The notes: a model not told the origin generated them from the sequence alone. Counted from the stretch's first letter, positions 43,712 through 55,940 are shown. The stretch is DNA of 64,000 nt from Tolypocladium sp. Sup5 PDA-1 (GCA_000750105.3 JPHH03000002.1:186001-250000), one strand, 5' to 3'. Program-made: numbers and translations.

Positions 43712-46700
43712 GTTCCGCACAACGTGGTATCTCTGAAGCTAATGAAAAGGAACAGAAGGAAATGAAAGGAGTCGAGGGCACCGGCCCGAAAACATGGACT
43801 ATTGAGGGACAGTTGTGAAGAACAGGATCAGACGTCAGGCAGGTCTGGCAGCAAAGGTCTCTGGCAACTGCCCACTTATTAAGAACTGAACAGTGGACTT
43901 GAGGATAAACAGAGCCGTGCACCAGCCCACCGTGTGGCCCTTGAACAACCACCCCTTTGGCCTCATTTCCATATTTGACTCTGCCCTTGCTCTATTTCTT
44001 CGGGACGGAGTCAGGCCAAGAGAGTTTCCCGACATCGATGTCTCACGGCGGTGGAGAACGCCGAGCAAACAGGCGCCGAGCACGATAAAGAACGGAGCCG
44101 CGCCAAATTGTCGCCATGAAGATCACTGAGGCGGAGAGATAAGAGCGTCGCCGTCCTGGGACGTGGCATGCTTCACGCTGCGGCGATGGACTCCGCCGAG
44201 TCGTAATTTAGACTCTGGAGCGGGTCGTGATAGGGGCGAGCGAGGATCAAGGGGGTCCCAGACGCCCAACTTGCAAGTACAGGGGGGGGGGGCCGTGCTT
44301 CGGGAGGTTGCGGTGTCAAACGCAACCCTCGCTCGGTACTTGAAGAGGCGCACGGCGAACTCACCAATCGTGGGCCGCTCCGCCCACGCATGCGTAACCT
44401 GGTGATGCCCGCGCCGAGCCTCAGAATCGCCGGTGGCTTGGAAGCCAATCGACACACTAGCGGTCTCGGTATGCGGCTTCGGACTGGCTACCTAGGGCTA
44501 GCACGCCGCACTGCTACGGAAATAGCATGGAGCGTTTCGACTCGAGATCGGGACCACCGATCTTAACGCCGCCAGGGCCTCCAATGCCCCCATTATTCGA
44601 CGGCTATGTGAGGAGCCTTGCCGCTCTGGTGGAGGTGATGATCATGTTACTGCGGCGGTGCTGGTGGTCGATATCCGGACCGTGCCTCACCAAGGAAACT
44701 TGCGCTCCACTCAGTCAAGCAGTGGTGAGATATCGGACGCGTCAGCAGCGGGCAACTTTTGCTCAATACAACGGCACGGTGGCAGTGAGGTCACGTCCAA
44801 GACATTGAATGCTACGGCGTGCGGCAGCGGCAGCGGCAGCGGCTTTCGGCTCTCCCTCCAGCGGACGTGAAATACGCAATTGCATCAGCCGGGCCGTTTG
44901 GGAGGTTATTTTTATGGTTGTTCAAACAAGAGTGTTGCGTTCCTTGATGTTTGGTCCAGCTGCGTCGTCGCAGGTCGTCGTCAGGGGCGAGCAGGGGACA
45001 GGGACCAGGCCGGGCTAGCCTGCAAGGGGGAAGCCGACGCCAGGCATTTTGCACCTGATGTTGTACTCGTAGGGACTTCGTACGAGCCTTCTAGAAACCC
45101 ATCAATGCATGCATTCATATTAATAGTCGCGGCTGCTCCTTTCGCAGCCCGTAAGAGGGAGCAGGTTCCGAAACTCCTAGCAGCCGTCATGTTTATTTGC
45201 AGAGTCGATGCCGTGGCCTTTCCGTAATCTCCCGGGGACGGTTTGAGCAGCGTCAAAGCGCCGGGCCTTGTCCAACGCTGATGAAGCAAGCAATGCCGGA
45301 ATCAATACTCCGTACATACGGACTATGGGAATCTTTGCTGACGAAAACCCTTCAAGAGCGACATTTCTGCAGCGGGCAGGTGGGTGGAAGTTGGCAAGAT
45401 GGCCTGCAACACCAGACTAACGAAACGGGTCCGTCTTCACAGAGCGAATGATTCATCAGTCGTCAAATGCGCGCCTGACCCATCTTGGTGACCCATTTGC
45501 AATGCATGTACGATGGTGGTTGCATCCACCGGCCGCCGAGCTCTTGGAGTCTTGGCTGCGCGGGTTCGCCCGTCTTCATGACCTCGAGAATCGCCTTTGT
45601 TGGCTTCGAGTCAGGCACAGCCTGTCCGATCCAACCGCTATATCTACCCTGCAGCACCGGAATCTACTTGGGCTGTGTCCCTGACTCCCATCCATGCCGT
45701 TGGGTATCCAGCCAAGCCAGCCAAGCCAGCATCGGCAATCTTCGAGACCAGGGACAGGGACAAGGATCGGCATTCAAGGCCCCTGGCCATCCGTTTCGCT
45801 GGCATGTCCAGCAAAGGCCAAGAATCCGGCATTTTGATCTTCTTGATACCAGGACGAGGCATCGGGACCAACTGAACCCCTGCCATGCGCCGGCTCGCAA
45901 ACATTGAGCAGGGCGGCAGGGTTTGTCACAGCATGATTACGTGGATGGGCCCCGGTTCTTTAAACGGCACTTGGATAAGGTTTCATGTGACAATTGCAAA
46001 TCTTGAAAATTCTCTCGTGCAGTGGCTCCAGCAGGACAAGAAGACGGCATTTCATCATGTTGTCGCCAAAAGCGCCTTTACGAACAACACGTCCAGGCTA
46101 ATGGAGTCGACCGAACGTCGATTGCACCAGTTTGGAGCCTCCCGGGAGGCGGAGCGGTGCAGTCTTGGCTGCACTGCATACCGCAGCATTGTAAGCGGAG
46201 ATTCGGCAAAGGCGCATCGGGGCATGATCCGACACGTATTACCACGTGCCCTATCTATTGGCGTGAGCAGGCGTTTGGGTTGCATATGTATGCTTCGTCT
46301 GATCCGATCAGGACCTACTTGTGACAAGTTTCCGATATCAAGAAGAATGCCAAGCCATGGCCGCGCAAGGTTTGCCATCGTAGTTGAGTTGGGTGCGGCG
46401 ACTAATAAATGATGATGCAATCAGGCTACATGTACTCGTATGCGCTGCATCTAGATGTCGCCGGCCGCCAATTGCATGTAGTAAAACTGGTCATCGTGTG
46501 GCCAGTATACTTGCCGTGTCACCCAAGGTGCCCGGAAGGTGGAATTTCAGCTGTCTTGTTTCTCACACAGGTGTCTGGCACCGACGTAAAACATCCTCCT
46601 CCAACGGCAACCCGCCAGGTACCACGTGTCATTCCTTGATGTTGGAACTAGATTGTATGATTGTGCTTCCACTTGTCATTTCTGACGAAAGATAAGGTTG

Positions 46701-47586
46701 GCTACACAGCTCTATTGGTGATGCTAATTTTGCACTCTGTTTTATATCGCCCTCCTTGACCCGGCCGTTTCAGACGCAACTTGTGTACCTTACATACTGT
46801 CCACGGCCAAGGTAATACACGTCGAGCAGCATGCTTAGCAGTCCCTGGGAGGAGCCGTGCCTACCGAAATGACAAATATTTCAGGGGCATGGCATGGCCT
46901 TCCTGCTGAAATAGTGGCCTAGGCTTTCGATCCGGCACCTGCTGTTGACGCTGTCGGTGAGTGAAAGAATGGCTGAAGACCATGCTCACCAAGTATGAAG
47001 TACAGTGGGTCTATTTTTAAGTGCATGTGTTTGAAAGTTCCATCTTCCGTGGTTTCACCTACGTGTGGCATCGTAGCACTCGGAGCCAAAATCCAAGACG
47101 TCAGCACAACGGCCCGGGAAAACGCGCGCGCACGCCATCGAGGAGATCGGATGCGACCGGACAGTGTGAGGTGGAGAGGACAGTACGCGCGGGTATTTGT
47201 AATGTTGTGCGCTGTACGCGTCCAATTCTTCATACTGCTTGGAGCTTCCACCCTCGATAACGATACGATGATGTAGGACAGCCAAGTGGCAGCTTTCCCA
47301 CATGTATATCGAACGAACAAGTGCTGCTGGTGCCCTATACTTACGACATAACATAACACCAGTTGGGATTCCTCGATGCGGCTGCCGCCCTCCTTCATCT
47401 TCTGTGGTACAAGGTTTTGAATCGCAGATTTGACACCTGGATCCATGCGTGTTAGATTTCAATTGTGTGGTATTGAGTGGGGAGTCAAGAAATACAGCAG
47501 CGTAACCTGACGCCTAGGTGAACATGAAAGAAACGGTATAATACAAAACGGGCGGACGTCTTGTCTGGTACGGATACCGCGTCGAA
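43712..47586. other. 3.9 kb stretch without a recognised gene
   Basis: The largest gap in the window. It contains an 11-G tract (44282-44292), a (GGCAGC)-type run (44821-44842), a CCAGCCAAG tandem (about 45711-45735) and dispersed motifs (45074-45083, 45305-45325). Near 47440-47345 on the minus strand a good branch site, acceptor and GTAAGT donor bracket an open exon (see findings), but no gene could be assembled. Confidence 0.45.
44821..44842. repeat. GCGGCA hexamer run
   Basis: Short (GCGGCA)n tandem of about three and a half copies, in intergenic DNA. Confidence 0.7.
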
Positions 47587-48447
47587 TCAGCGCGTCTTTT
47601 GTTTGCGCACCCCAACAACAGCACCGAGGCCCTTCATGATGAGCCATCCGGCCAGCTGCGTATGGAACCATTTGCCAAAGGGAGTCTCCAGAAGCGTTGG
47701 CTTCTCCTCGGCCCGCCTCCACATCCACGTCTCGTTGACAAACACGACCATTTCCCCCTCGTCTGTCTCACCCGCGCGCTGCGAATCGGCGGCTGGGGCT
47801 GGCTCGATGGCAGCGACGAGCAAGCCCCGGACCGTCGGCCCTTTGAAGGATGCTGGAACTTCCATGATGAGCTCCGCCCGCTCCGACACCGTGGACTCAT
47901 CTTTCTGATGATGGGAAACTCTGTATACGCCGTTGACCAGCTCACCTGGCGCAAAGGCCATGCTGTCAATCCACGCGCCATCGAAGCTTCGGCGAATATC
48001 GGCTTCCTTGATCATGGCGCGGATTAATACGGCCTGCGGAGTCCAGCTGAAGGCGACGTGGGTTGCCCGAATATACTCCCTCAGCAAGGCCGACGGCTGA
48101 GTCGTGGGCGATCCATCCGGGCTCGGATGCGACAGCGTCGACGGCTCCGCGACGGCATAGGCAAGAGAAGAAGTCGGTATGGGGTTGGAGACGACGCGCT
48201 CATACGCGACGACCCACTGCGAGCTGTCAGACTTGACATCTGCGGGGAGGCTCGCAGGGTCTCGAGGTTGATGAGATGACTCAGGGCTGAGCGAGGGTCG
48301 CTGGTCGCGTCGCCCTGTGGTTGATGTCGTGCTCTTGCGGATCGTACGGTTCATGTAGACAAGGTAGGCAACGGGTATCGCTACGGGCAGCGCGATCAGC
48401 GCCACGGTCGTCGACCGCCCGAGGGAGGCTTGAATTGTCGAGGCCAT
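47587..48447 (-). CDS. Membrane-anchored protein of unknown function
   Basis: Single exon, 286 residues. The N-terminus has one hydrophobic segment (VALIALPVAIPVAYLVYM, about residues 14-31) that could be a signal anchor. A polar serine-rich linker follows, then a folded domain of roughly 190 residues with SQWVVAYERVVSNPIPTSSL, AFSWTPQAVLIRAMIKEADI, SFDGAWIDSMAFAPGELVNGV, VVFVNETWMWRRAEEKP and the C-terminal WFHTQLAGWLIMKGLGAVVG. This looks like a conserved ascomycete hypothetical protein. No catalytic motif is recognised. The single, GC3-rich uninterrupted frame and clean ATG support a real gene. Confidence 0.75.
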   Translation of the reverse strand: MASTIQASLGRSTTVALIALPVAIPVAYLVYMNRTIRKSTTSTTGRRDQRPSLSPESSHQPRDPASLPADVKSDSSQWVVAYERVVSNPIPTSSLAYAVAEPSTLSHPSPDGSPTTQPSALLREYIRATHVAFSWTPQAVLIRAMIKEADIRRSFDGAWIDSMAFAPGELVNGVYRVSHHQKDESTVSERAELIMEVPASFKGPTVRGLLVAAIEPAPAADSQRAGETDEGEMVVFVNETWMWRRAEEKPTLLETPFGKWFHTQLAGWLIMKGLGAVVGVRKQKTR

Positions 48448-49122
48448 TGTGCGAGTCGAGACCGGCCGCGTCTGGGTTGCAATTCCGAGGTTGGCAATGA
48501 CCAGACTCTGGAGGATGGAGTCGGTTAAACGCGACTTGGTCGTTACATGGCTTACAAGTAATACGAAGTACGAAGTAGGGTGGGAGAGACGGACGGACGG
48601 CTGGGCGGCTCCGATGGAACTAATCGCTTGAACCCATGTCGTGCCAGCGCTGATTCGTTGCTAATGAGGCTGATGGGCTAGGGAGTGCCCATCGCAATGG
48701 CACCCATCACAGAAAAGACCATTGAACCGCCGTCAATCCCCTGGCGGCTGTACGAATTGGATTTACCGTCTATTAATGTTCGCCTTACTTCGTAATCCGT
48801 ACCTATTCCGTACATGTAGTCATGGAGCGAGCTTCGGTTGCGCCTCGTGCTCCCCGGATGCTTGATGGGTGAAGCATGAGTGAACGGACAACGCGGAAGC
48901 GCTCCGAGACTAGTTGTCAGTGTTGTCAATGGAGGTGAAATAAACGGAGCTTCAGTCACAATCTCAGCCAGTCCATTGGCCCAGTTAGCCCTGCAGGCTG
49001 CACATGTCACCTTGTAGATGCGGAGGTTACTCCGTACTTGAACTTATTCCGTGTAAATGACGGAACCTCGCAATTGAGTTGCTGCCCACGTGCGGCGGGA
49101 CAGGAACCGGCAAAGGTTCACG
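48448..49122. other. Intergenic
   Basis: Contains the densest group of dispersed motifs (48563-48577 with two tandem ACGAAGTA; 48785-48815 with three related copies; 49027-49037). No gene. Confidence 0.5.
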
Positions 49123-49645
49123 ATGGGCGAAAGCAAGACTTCCAGCAAGGCCTCCGCGAGGCACGGCGAAGGTAAAGGCAAGGCAACTGCCCGTGCGTGC
49201 GTCGCGCGGGCGCAGCAAGTCGAGACGGATCCCCACGCCGACCTGACGCTGTGGCAAGGCGTCGAGAGATGGCCTCGCATCGTCGTTTGCTGCATCGCCG
49301 TGGCCTCTGGCATTCTCACGTACGGCTATGACTATGTCGTTGTCCGCACGACACCCGCTATGCCTAGTTTCCAGTACCTACGTCGGCCTTGACTTTCACA
49401 GACCTCAACACGAAGTCGAAGCAAGTGCACGTCATGGAAGCTAACTGCGCCGCAACAGGAGGGACTTTGGAGAACACTCTTTGTATGCCTTTCAGCGACC
49501 CTGGCCGTTGTTTTACTTCAAAGCCCTATACATGAATCTAGTAGTCTTAACGTTGAGGATTTACACTGCAATTGAAGTGTTGCTCATGGCGAGTGTTATC
49601 CACAGGCCTTCCATGCGGCTTCCATTAATTCTTCGATCCGTGTAG
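49123..49645 (+). pseudogene. MFS sugar transporter 5' relic
   Basis: The ATG at 49123 opens a frame with the N-terminal signature of fungal hexose/maltoside MFS carriers: LTLWQGVERWPRIVVCC, then LTYGYDYVVV and PAMPSFQ. At 49374 a GTACCT donor, a CTAAC branch site (49441-49445) and a CAG acceptor at 49458 give a phase-correct join to RDFGEH, exactly as in the family. Homology then fades, and the frame stops at 49645, inside the 3' end of the NmrA gene on the other strand. Only about 85 of some 500 residues remain, and spans 2-12 are missing. I read it as a truncated relic. A tiny expressed product cannot be excluded. Confidence 0.65.
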
Positions 49646-50683
49646 GGGGTGTAGTTTTACCCTCAAACGACTCGACAAGATCCACGTGGCCATTGAGCTT
49701 TCCAAAGTCGAATGCCCCGAGAGCCACGCCAGCTTCGAGATCGGCGATCAGGGCTCTGAGCTGCCCCAGGCCTTGAGGAAAGCGTTCCGGGAACCGCTCG
49801 GCAATCGCCATGTTTGTTGGGAGGAGCACGTTCTCGTGGTTGCACAGTGCCTGCACTGGCTGGTACGTGATGTCAAGCTTGCGACCCAAGTTCTTCTCGG
49901 CGAGTTTGACAAGCTCGTTGAGAGTAAGAGTGCTCGATGCAGTCGTCATCACCCTCGGCCACTTCTCTAGTTCAAGAGCCAATGCAGTGTATCGGGCAAC
50001 ATCGGTAGTGAACGACATGGACATCTTTGCTTCACCATCGTTAGGAAGCGCGGCCACTCCATTGATTGGGTCAATGAAGAAGCAGAGATCTCTCAAGTGG
50101 GTAGGGACTCTGGGGGTGCCAAAGTAATCCATGAACATGCCGGGATATATGTATGTAAATTCGAGGGATGTCTTCTCGAGCTCCCTCCTTGCGGCGAGAT
50201 GGAACCTTTTGTCGGTGTATGGTATCACGTCATCTCCAAGGTCGTAGTCGACGTTAAACTCCGATGGAATGAATCGCTTCACGCTGGAAACCCGGTCCGA
50301 AGCTCGGATCAATCGTAGTTGGGCTTCACATGCGGAGTCGTAATGCAGACTGAAGGCGCAGATGACCACTTGGACATTATACTTGACCAGTTGCTCGGCC
50401 AGCGCTGTTTCGGACGAATAGTCGGTCTGTATGAAGGGAAGGTAGCTTTTGCTAGTCAAAGGCGATGTGCGCTCGGCGTGGCCGTTCGGTGTCTGTAATA
50501 TTGGCACCGTCAACGCTGAGATATTACTCCTAGGTACTAACCAGGCGCAACAAGAGCTCGATTTAGCACTCCGCTTACCCTTCGTGACATGGCATAGACC
50601 TCATGCCTGCTGGTCTCGAATAAAGCGTCCGTGATTAGGCCACCCAAGTCGCCGAGACCACCGGCGACAACGACGACGGTCAT
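49596..50683 (-). CDS. NmrA/isoflavone-reductase-like NAD(P)-binding protein
   Basis: Two exons, 50683-50579 and 50492-49596, with a GTAAGC donor and CAG acceptor in phase 0, giving 333 residues. The first exon encodes the Rossmann opening MTVVVVAGGLGDLGGLITDA. The second begins TPNGHAERTSPL and continues with VQVVICAFSLH, VKRFIPSEFNVDYD (family motif), LEFTYIYPGMFMDYFG and a C-terminal helical part. It is an atypical short-chain dehydrogenase fold. Members either reduce aromatic substrates or act as redox sensors, and the two cannot be told apart here. Its 3' end overlaps the tail of the MFS relic. Confidence 0.85.
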
Positions 50684-52633
50684 GGCGGTGGATTTCAGGC
50701 AGCTGGTGCTCGCTGGTATGTAAACAAGGTTCATGCAGGCCACGTCAACAGTGTCTCTGTAGAAGTGGAAAGTGATTGTGAACGCCAGGCGAACGCTGCA
50801 TCACGAGTTGTCGGGTGACGAAGCTACTGTCACGGTCGCGCGGGCAAATGTCCGTCCGAATGACAAAGGACTTGGTTACGCCATTAGCGGATAGTCGTCG
50901 TCGTTAATTCGCAAGTTGCTGACAGAGACAAGGTTCAACAAGGTTGACCGGTGAGCTGCACGGTCTCCACCTCCGGGGAAGGCGGGGCCGGAGCTCGGCC
51001 AGATCAGCGGCGTTCTCCCCCTCCGTCGGTATCCGTGTGTATTCCGTGTTTTTAAATCCTCATAACCCCAAGTTCTGAAACCAAAGGTTGGTCTGTCGGC
51101 TTTAATGCCCGATTGAAGTGACACCGAGATCAAATGCGGTCCTGTTGCTTGTAGTGGTGGCCCTACTTCGTACCACGAGTGAAAAGGGCCGATATCATCT
51201 ACTTCTGCAGCCTTCGCTCTAGCATCCTGAAGACTAGCGACGAATGGTAGAGCATTGGTTTAGTTCGGTGACAAGAGTCTGCCAACCAGAAAAGACGTGT
51301 TGCCATACAGCCACTTCAATGTTGCAGCCAATACGTCTGCACGTGAATATTTAACCGCAGCCTATACCTAGTTGTGGTACAGCCAGAAGAGATGCATGTT
51401 GCGTGTCATCGCGACTCACCTCGTGAGTTTTCAGTGCCTTGGACCAACAGCAGTGCCACACTAGTGCTGGCAGTCGCCCATGTGTTCATGACCTCTATGC
51501 GGGGTTGCCTGATGTCCTCGCGGTGTTGCCTGGGGCATGTTTTGGGTTCTTGGGTCTTCAGCGAGTTGATGTTCATTCTAGGGGGCAAAGCTGCTCAACA
51601 GGATTCTACTGTGACACTGACTGCTCATCTTCCGTAATGCCTGAGGTCCAGGGCCTGGTAGCCAAGCTGCCCTACGAAGCATAACGCCCTGAGCTGTCAT
51701 AAAATGCGAGGACGTCGTACCCAACGGCGGGACGTTGGCTCCTCTCTGTTTGTGGAGTGTGGCAATACGTGGCGTATTAGCGGATGCTGCTGGCCTAACC
51801 GCTCGGCTCGGCAAGCACTGTTCACATCATTGACAAGGACTCATTTATTGACATGTGTTACTTTCAGCAGAATTTTGAAGAATGAGTGGCTGTCTAGCTT
51901 CTGGACTTCTGTAGTCCGAGACTCCCCGTTCTATAGATCATGATGTGCTAAATTATACAGCATGATACCCACTCAAGCCACTATCCGGACAAATCATGTC
52001 TCACCGGACTGAATGCCCCCTAGATCCTTTCTAGAATATCTACATGGAGGTGTCTTAGCTGGCACACCTGACCAGAGCTCGATGCGACCATGCTGTTTTA
52101 AACAGCGCGCTCGTAGGGCCGTCGGAGCCCGAAGATCCCCGGCCCTCCCCATGGGGAAGCAGATTTCGGCTTCAACCCGGCACTTTTCTATGGCATGCAT
52201 ATCCGCGCATATTCCCCGTGGCCATATTCCTGTTCAAGAAGACCAGGGTCAACATTGTAAATGCTGAAAGGACGTCGGAGGGCAAGTTGCTACCCTTGAA
52301 TGTTGGCATCAGCTGACGGTTGGTCTTGAACCAAACACTGGAGATGTTGCCGCCTTCAGCCTACCAGGTTGGCTTCGCTGCAAAATATCTGACACAACAA
52401 CATGTCAAGTGCGGCTGCTGACTTGTAGCTGTATTTTTTGTTCCTATGTGGCACAGACTTGGCGGATGTCTCAAAATACGATGCGCATCGATCTGTCAAC
52501 CTTGTTGGAGGCTCAAGAACTATATAAGCCCCGGAGCCTCCCTGGGGATTCCGAGTTTTAGTAGAGCGTATTTCCAAGTTTCTGAAACTCAAGTCTCAAA
52601 TAAAACCTGCAAGCTAGCTTTCCTACTTTCACC
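50684..52633. other. Intergenic, 1.9 kb
   Basis: Divergent spacer between the NmrA-like gene (-) and the DUF1996 gene (+). Dispersed motif at 51164-51173. No coding signal. Confidence 0.5.
52521..52528 (+). promoter_or_regulatory. TATA-like element before DUF1996 gene
   Basis: TATATAAG lies 113 bases upstream of the ATG at 52634, a plausible core-promoter position. Confidence 0.5.
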
Positions 52634-53863
52634 ATGGCTTCGAGATCAGTCGCCTTGGCTGCGGCCATGTTCTCTGCCCTCTCCCCTGGCGCTCTTGCGC
52701 AACTCTTTACGGTGAATTGCGCTCCGCTTACTATCCAACGAGGAGACCCAATCGTGTTCCCGGGCGTGATTTCCCCTCACGTGCACGCCGTTGTTGGTGG
52801 TACTGCCTTTGCCCTCACAGAGTCAAACGATCGTGCAAAGGCTGCCAATGCCACAAGCTGCGACAAGATTCTCGACAACAGCAACTACTGGCAACCTCAG
52901 CTGTATCACCAACGCACTGATGGAAAGTTTGAGATGGTAGAGATGCAAGGCATTGTAAGTGTTAACATCCTAGTAAGTTGGTGTGTTTGCTGCAAGGGCC
53001 TAATGTGTTGTAATGTGTAGGCGGCCTATTACATCGACCGGGCATGTGACTACGCCGAGGGTCGCAAGAACTGTGCCAACACACCTCATGCCAAAGCACC
53101 GCCAGCAGGGCTCCGCATGGTCGTGGGTGATCCATTTTTGCGGTTCGTGCCTCCTTCGCTGGCGGCAGTCGGTTCATGTTGGGTACCCCTTACTCATTGT
53201 GTCGCAGAACTTACGATCACTCGAACCCGGAACAACGGGCAATCTCTCACGTCTGTTTGGGACAGGGCGGCGATACTCCCCATCTGCCTACAAAGAAGTG
53301 TGATCGTCTCCGTGCTGAGACATTCTTCCCATCCTGCTGGGATGGCGTGAGGCTCGACAGTCCTGACCACAAGAGCCATGTAAGACCAAACAAATATCTT
53401 TGAATATGCGGAAACTAGTGCATGTGTTGCGTCTTCTGATGCACTAATCAACGCTTAGATGGCCTTCCCCGTTATCGGCGACTACAACACCGGTGTGTGC
53501 CCCAGGTCGCACCCCGTGGCCATTCTTTCGGTCTTCTTCGAGTTCTTCTATGGTACTGGCGCCATCAAAAACTTCAATCGCTTGGTCTGGGCCATGGGCG
53601 ACCCGACCGGATATGGTCTTCATGGAGACTTCCTTAACGGATGGACAGACCAGGCCGCTCTTGGGCGGGCCATGGACACATGCACAGGCCCGCAAGGCGT
53701 GGATGCTGCAGGCTGCAGCTTGAATGTCGGGCCCAATGGGCCAGGCCGTTCGAGTCGCCAGAAGATCGAAGTTGCACCACCAAAGGAGGACGTCGGACTC
53801 AATGGCCCTCTTGACAAGTTGCCTGGAAACAATCCAGTAACTGGTCAGTCGATCCGAGGGTGA
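52634..53863 (+). CDS. Secreted DUF1996 protein
   Basis: Four exons, 52634-52954, 53021-53142, 53208-53379 and 53459-53863, give 339 residues. The introns have donors GTAAGT, GTTCGT and GTAAGA and acceptors TAG, CAG and TAG, all in phase. Signal peptide MASRSVALAAAMFSALSPGA, with cleavage near ALA-Q. DUF1996 signatures in order: PGVISPHVHAVVGGTAF, SNYWQPQLYHQ, LRMVVGDPFLR-TYDH, HVCLGQGG, FPSCWDGVRLDSPDHKSH, YNTGVCPRSHPVAI, MGDPTGYGLHGDFLNGW. Conserved His and Cys suggest a metal-binding or disulfide-linked extracellular protein. The domain's biochemical role is unknown in general. Some family members are found in wall or secretome fractions. Confidence 0.92.
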
Positions 53864-54020
53864 AGTTTTGTTCGTCTTTCCCGGAGACGGGAGATCCTGG
53901 TCGTTGGCCTTCATTTGTATTAGCCAACCTGAATGAGTTATTCCACCTTCTTTCATCGTGGCTGTTTGAGCAAGTATATGCTAGTTCAACTTCAGTGTAT
54001 ACAGTTCAAGATTGCAGTAG

Positions 54021-55551
54021 CTATAGCCGCTTCGCCACCCAAAATTGAGCATTGTACGAGTTTTTGGTCAGAGCCTCTTTGTCGAAGCCATAGATCGCTT
54101 CCATGCCTCTGACGGTGGAGTCTTCAAAAGTCCGATGACCACACTTCTCGCTCGTGTCCACATACTGAAATCCCATTGCTTCTGTGACTTTGATTATGTC
54201 ATGCAGTGACAGCTGTACAAATGGACTTGTTCCATAGAGCAGAGGCCCGAGGTTGATCCAGTAGCCCCCTTTCTTGAGGACTTTCTTGATTGTGTCGAAA
54301 TAGCCCGCAAGGTTCCGCGCTGTGTCAATGAAGAAGTAGGTCAGAACGACGTCGTAATGTCCTTCCTGGTGGCGAAAGGCTGTCATAAAGTCGCCCTCAA
54401 CCATCAAAACAGACTGGGAGTTGATGTCGACGTCTGGAAATGGAAGCTCTCGGTGCATGTCTGAGTCTGTGGCGTGGTGAGACCAGCTGTCCACAAACGG
54501 GTGAAATGTCTCCCCATGCCTCTGAGCATACTCTTCGAGAAATCTATACACGACGTTCATGTACATAGACCACTCATTAATTGTAACTTCAAATCCTATG
54601 CAGCTGTCAGTTCTAGCGCCTCCATAGGGTTTTGACTGGGCCCGCGGGGCGGTGGTACCTCCAAGTCGGTGTATATCATGTCCTAGTCGTCCGAGGCCGG
54701 CTCCTGGCAGTAAAATCTGAACAGGCTCTTCACCACCATCTCTTTCGGGGAAGAGTTGAGCCAAAGTTTCCAGCATGCAAGAAAATGTCGAGTTCCGCTC
54801 ATGCTGCCCTTCTTGAGTCCAGTCTCGCACAATGTGCTTGAGTGCCTGAGACACTGATATCTTGTCGGCTGTCTGGCCTGTGGCTTCGGTATCACGGACG
54901 TGTTTTTGGACCTCTTCCATTCCAACGCCGTAAAATTTGAGTGCGTTGTGGACAATTGCATTGCACAAGACTTGGTTGTTGACAAGCTTTTGTTCCACGT
55001 CGTCGAATTTGGACGAGTAGGACAGATGATGCTCTAGAAGCTGCGAAATAGTTAGCGGGCACTGAATGGACAAGTTGGCAGTTTGTACGGACTACGCATA
55101 CAGCCTTTTGAGATTTGGAGACATTGTTGTACAGATTCCTCAGTCGCGTTAATTCGGCCGCCTGACGCTCGCGGTACTTGAGAAATCCGTGAAGAGCATC
55201 TAGCAGGCGATGTCTAGGATGATTTGCAGTCCACCGGCCCTTCTGCTTATCGAAGGACTGGATGAGCCGGATCTTCTCATCTTCGTGCCTTACACTTGTG
55301 GATTGGTTTTGATCTTGCTGAAAAGTCACGAGAACTTGATGTACCTCGGTCAGTTCGGTCAGAGAACCGGCTGGCTGAGTAGCAGTGAAGTTAGCAGACT
55401 TTGTACGGAGCAAGCTATGCCGAAGCGGCTGGATGATATCATCGCGAGTACGAGAATAATCACCTGTAAAATGTCTGTCCCCAAGACATCGCCAGCTTGC
55501 GCGCCCCAGGTCGATCCCGGCCAAACGCTGGTGATGACATGGAGCCACCAT
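54021..55551 (-). CDS. Carnosine N-methyltransferase homologue (N2227-like)
   Basis: SAM-dependent methyltransferase of the N2227/carnosine N-methyltransferase family. The C-terminal exon, 55040-54021, is certain: SAM-binding motif ILLPGAGLGRLGHDIHRLG, then FEVTINEWSMYMN, VLMVEGDF, VVLTYFFIDTARNLAGYFDT and KKGGYWINLGPLLYG. The preceding exon ends at 55102 (GTATGC donor; CAG acceptor before 55040) and carries DALHGFLKYRERQAAELTRL, the helical N-terminal domain. If it starts at the ATG at 55551 the protein has 489 residues, but the first 70 residues look poorly conserved and another 5' intron is possible. Fungi do not make carnosine, so the substrate is presumably another histidine compound (inference). 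Confidence 0.85.
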
Positions 55552-55940
55552 GCGGCGGAAACGTGCATGGATGGCTTCATCAGTGCGACCGCAATTGATG
55601 GTTTTTCTGCAGCAGTGTGTCGTGATCTTGGAGCAGGAGAGCGGTTAAGAAAGATTCTTGAGCTCAGAGCAGTTGTTGCTGGAGTGCATTTTTCACATGC
55701 AGCTACGTAGGTAATCACGCATCCAATCTGTGTAACCAGGCGCTGCGAGGACCTTGATGGCCGCCAAGAAGCCCAGAAAATCGAACCATTTCCAAGGCCC
55801 GTGACGTGGAGGAAGCAGAAATTATTGACTGCATTAGTAGTAGATGCGGACTATAAGTGCAGAAGATGCCGCAGGTTTGTGGTCCATCTCATGCCTTCCA
55901 CTTCCTTCCATTTACTCCACGAAGATAGTAGACTCCATCC
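55552..55940. other. Intergenic
   Basis: About 390 bases separating two (-) genes. It could hold a missed first exon of the methyltransferase. Confidence 0.4.

Noticed and set aside
45885..46412. 175-codon plus-strand frame in the 3.9 kb gap
   Set aside because: No domain, no conserved-looking block and no codon bias. Probably chance.
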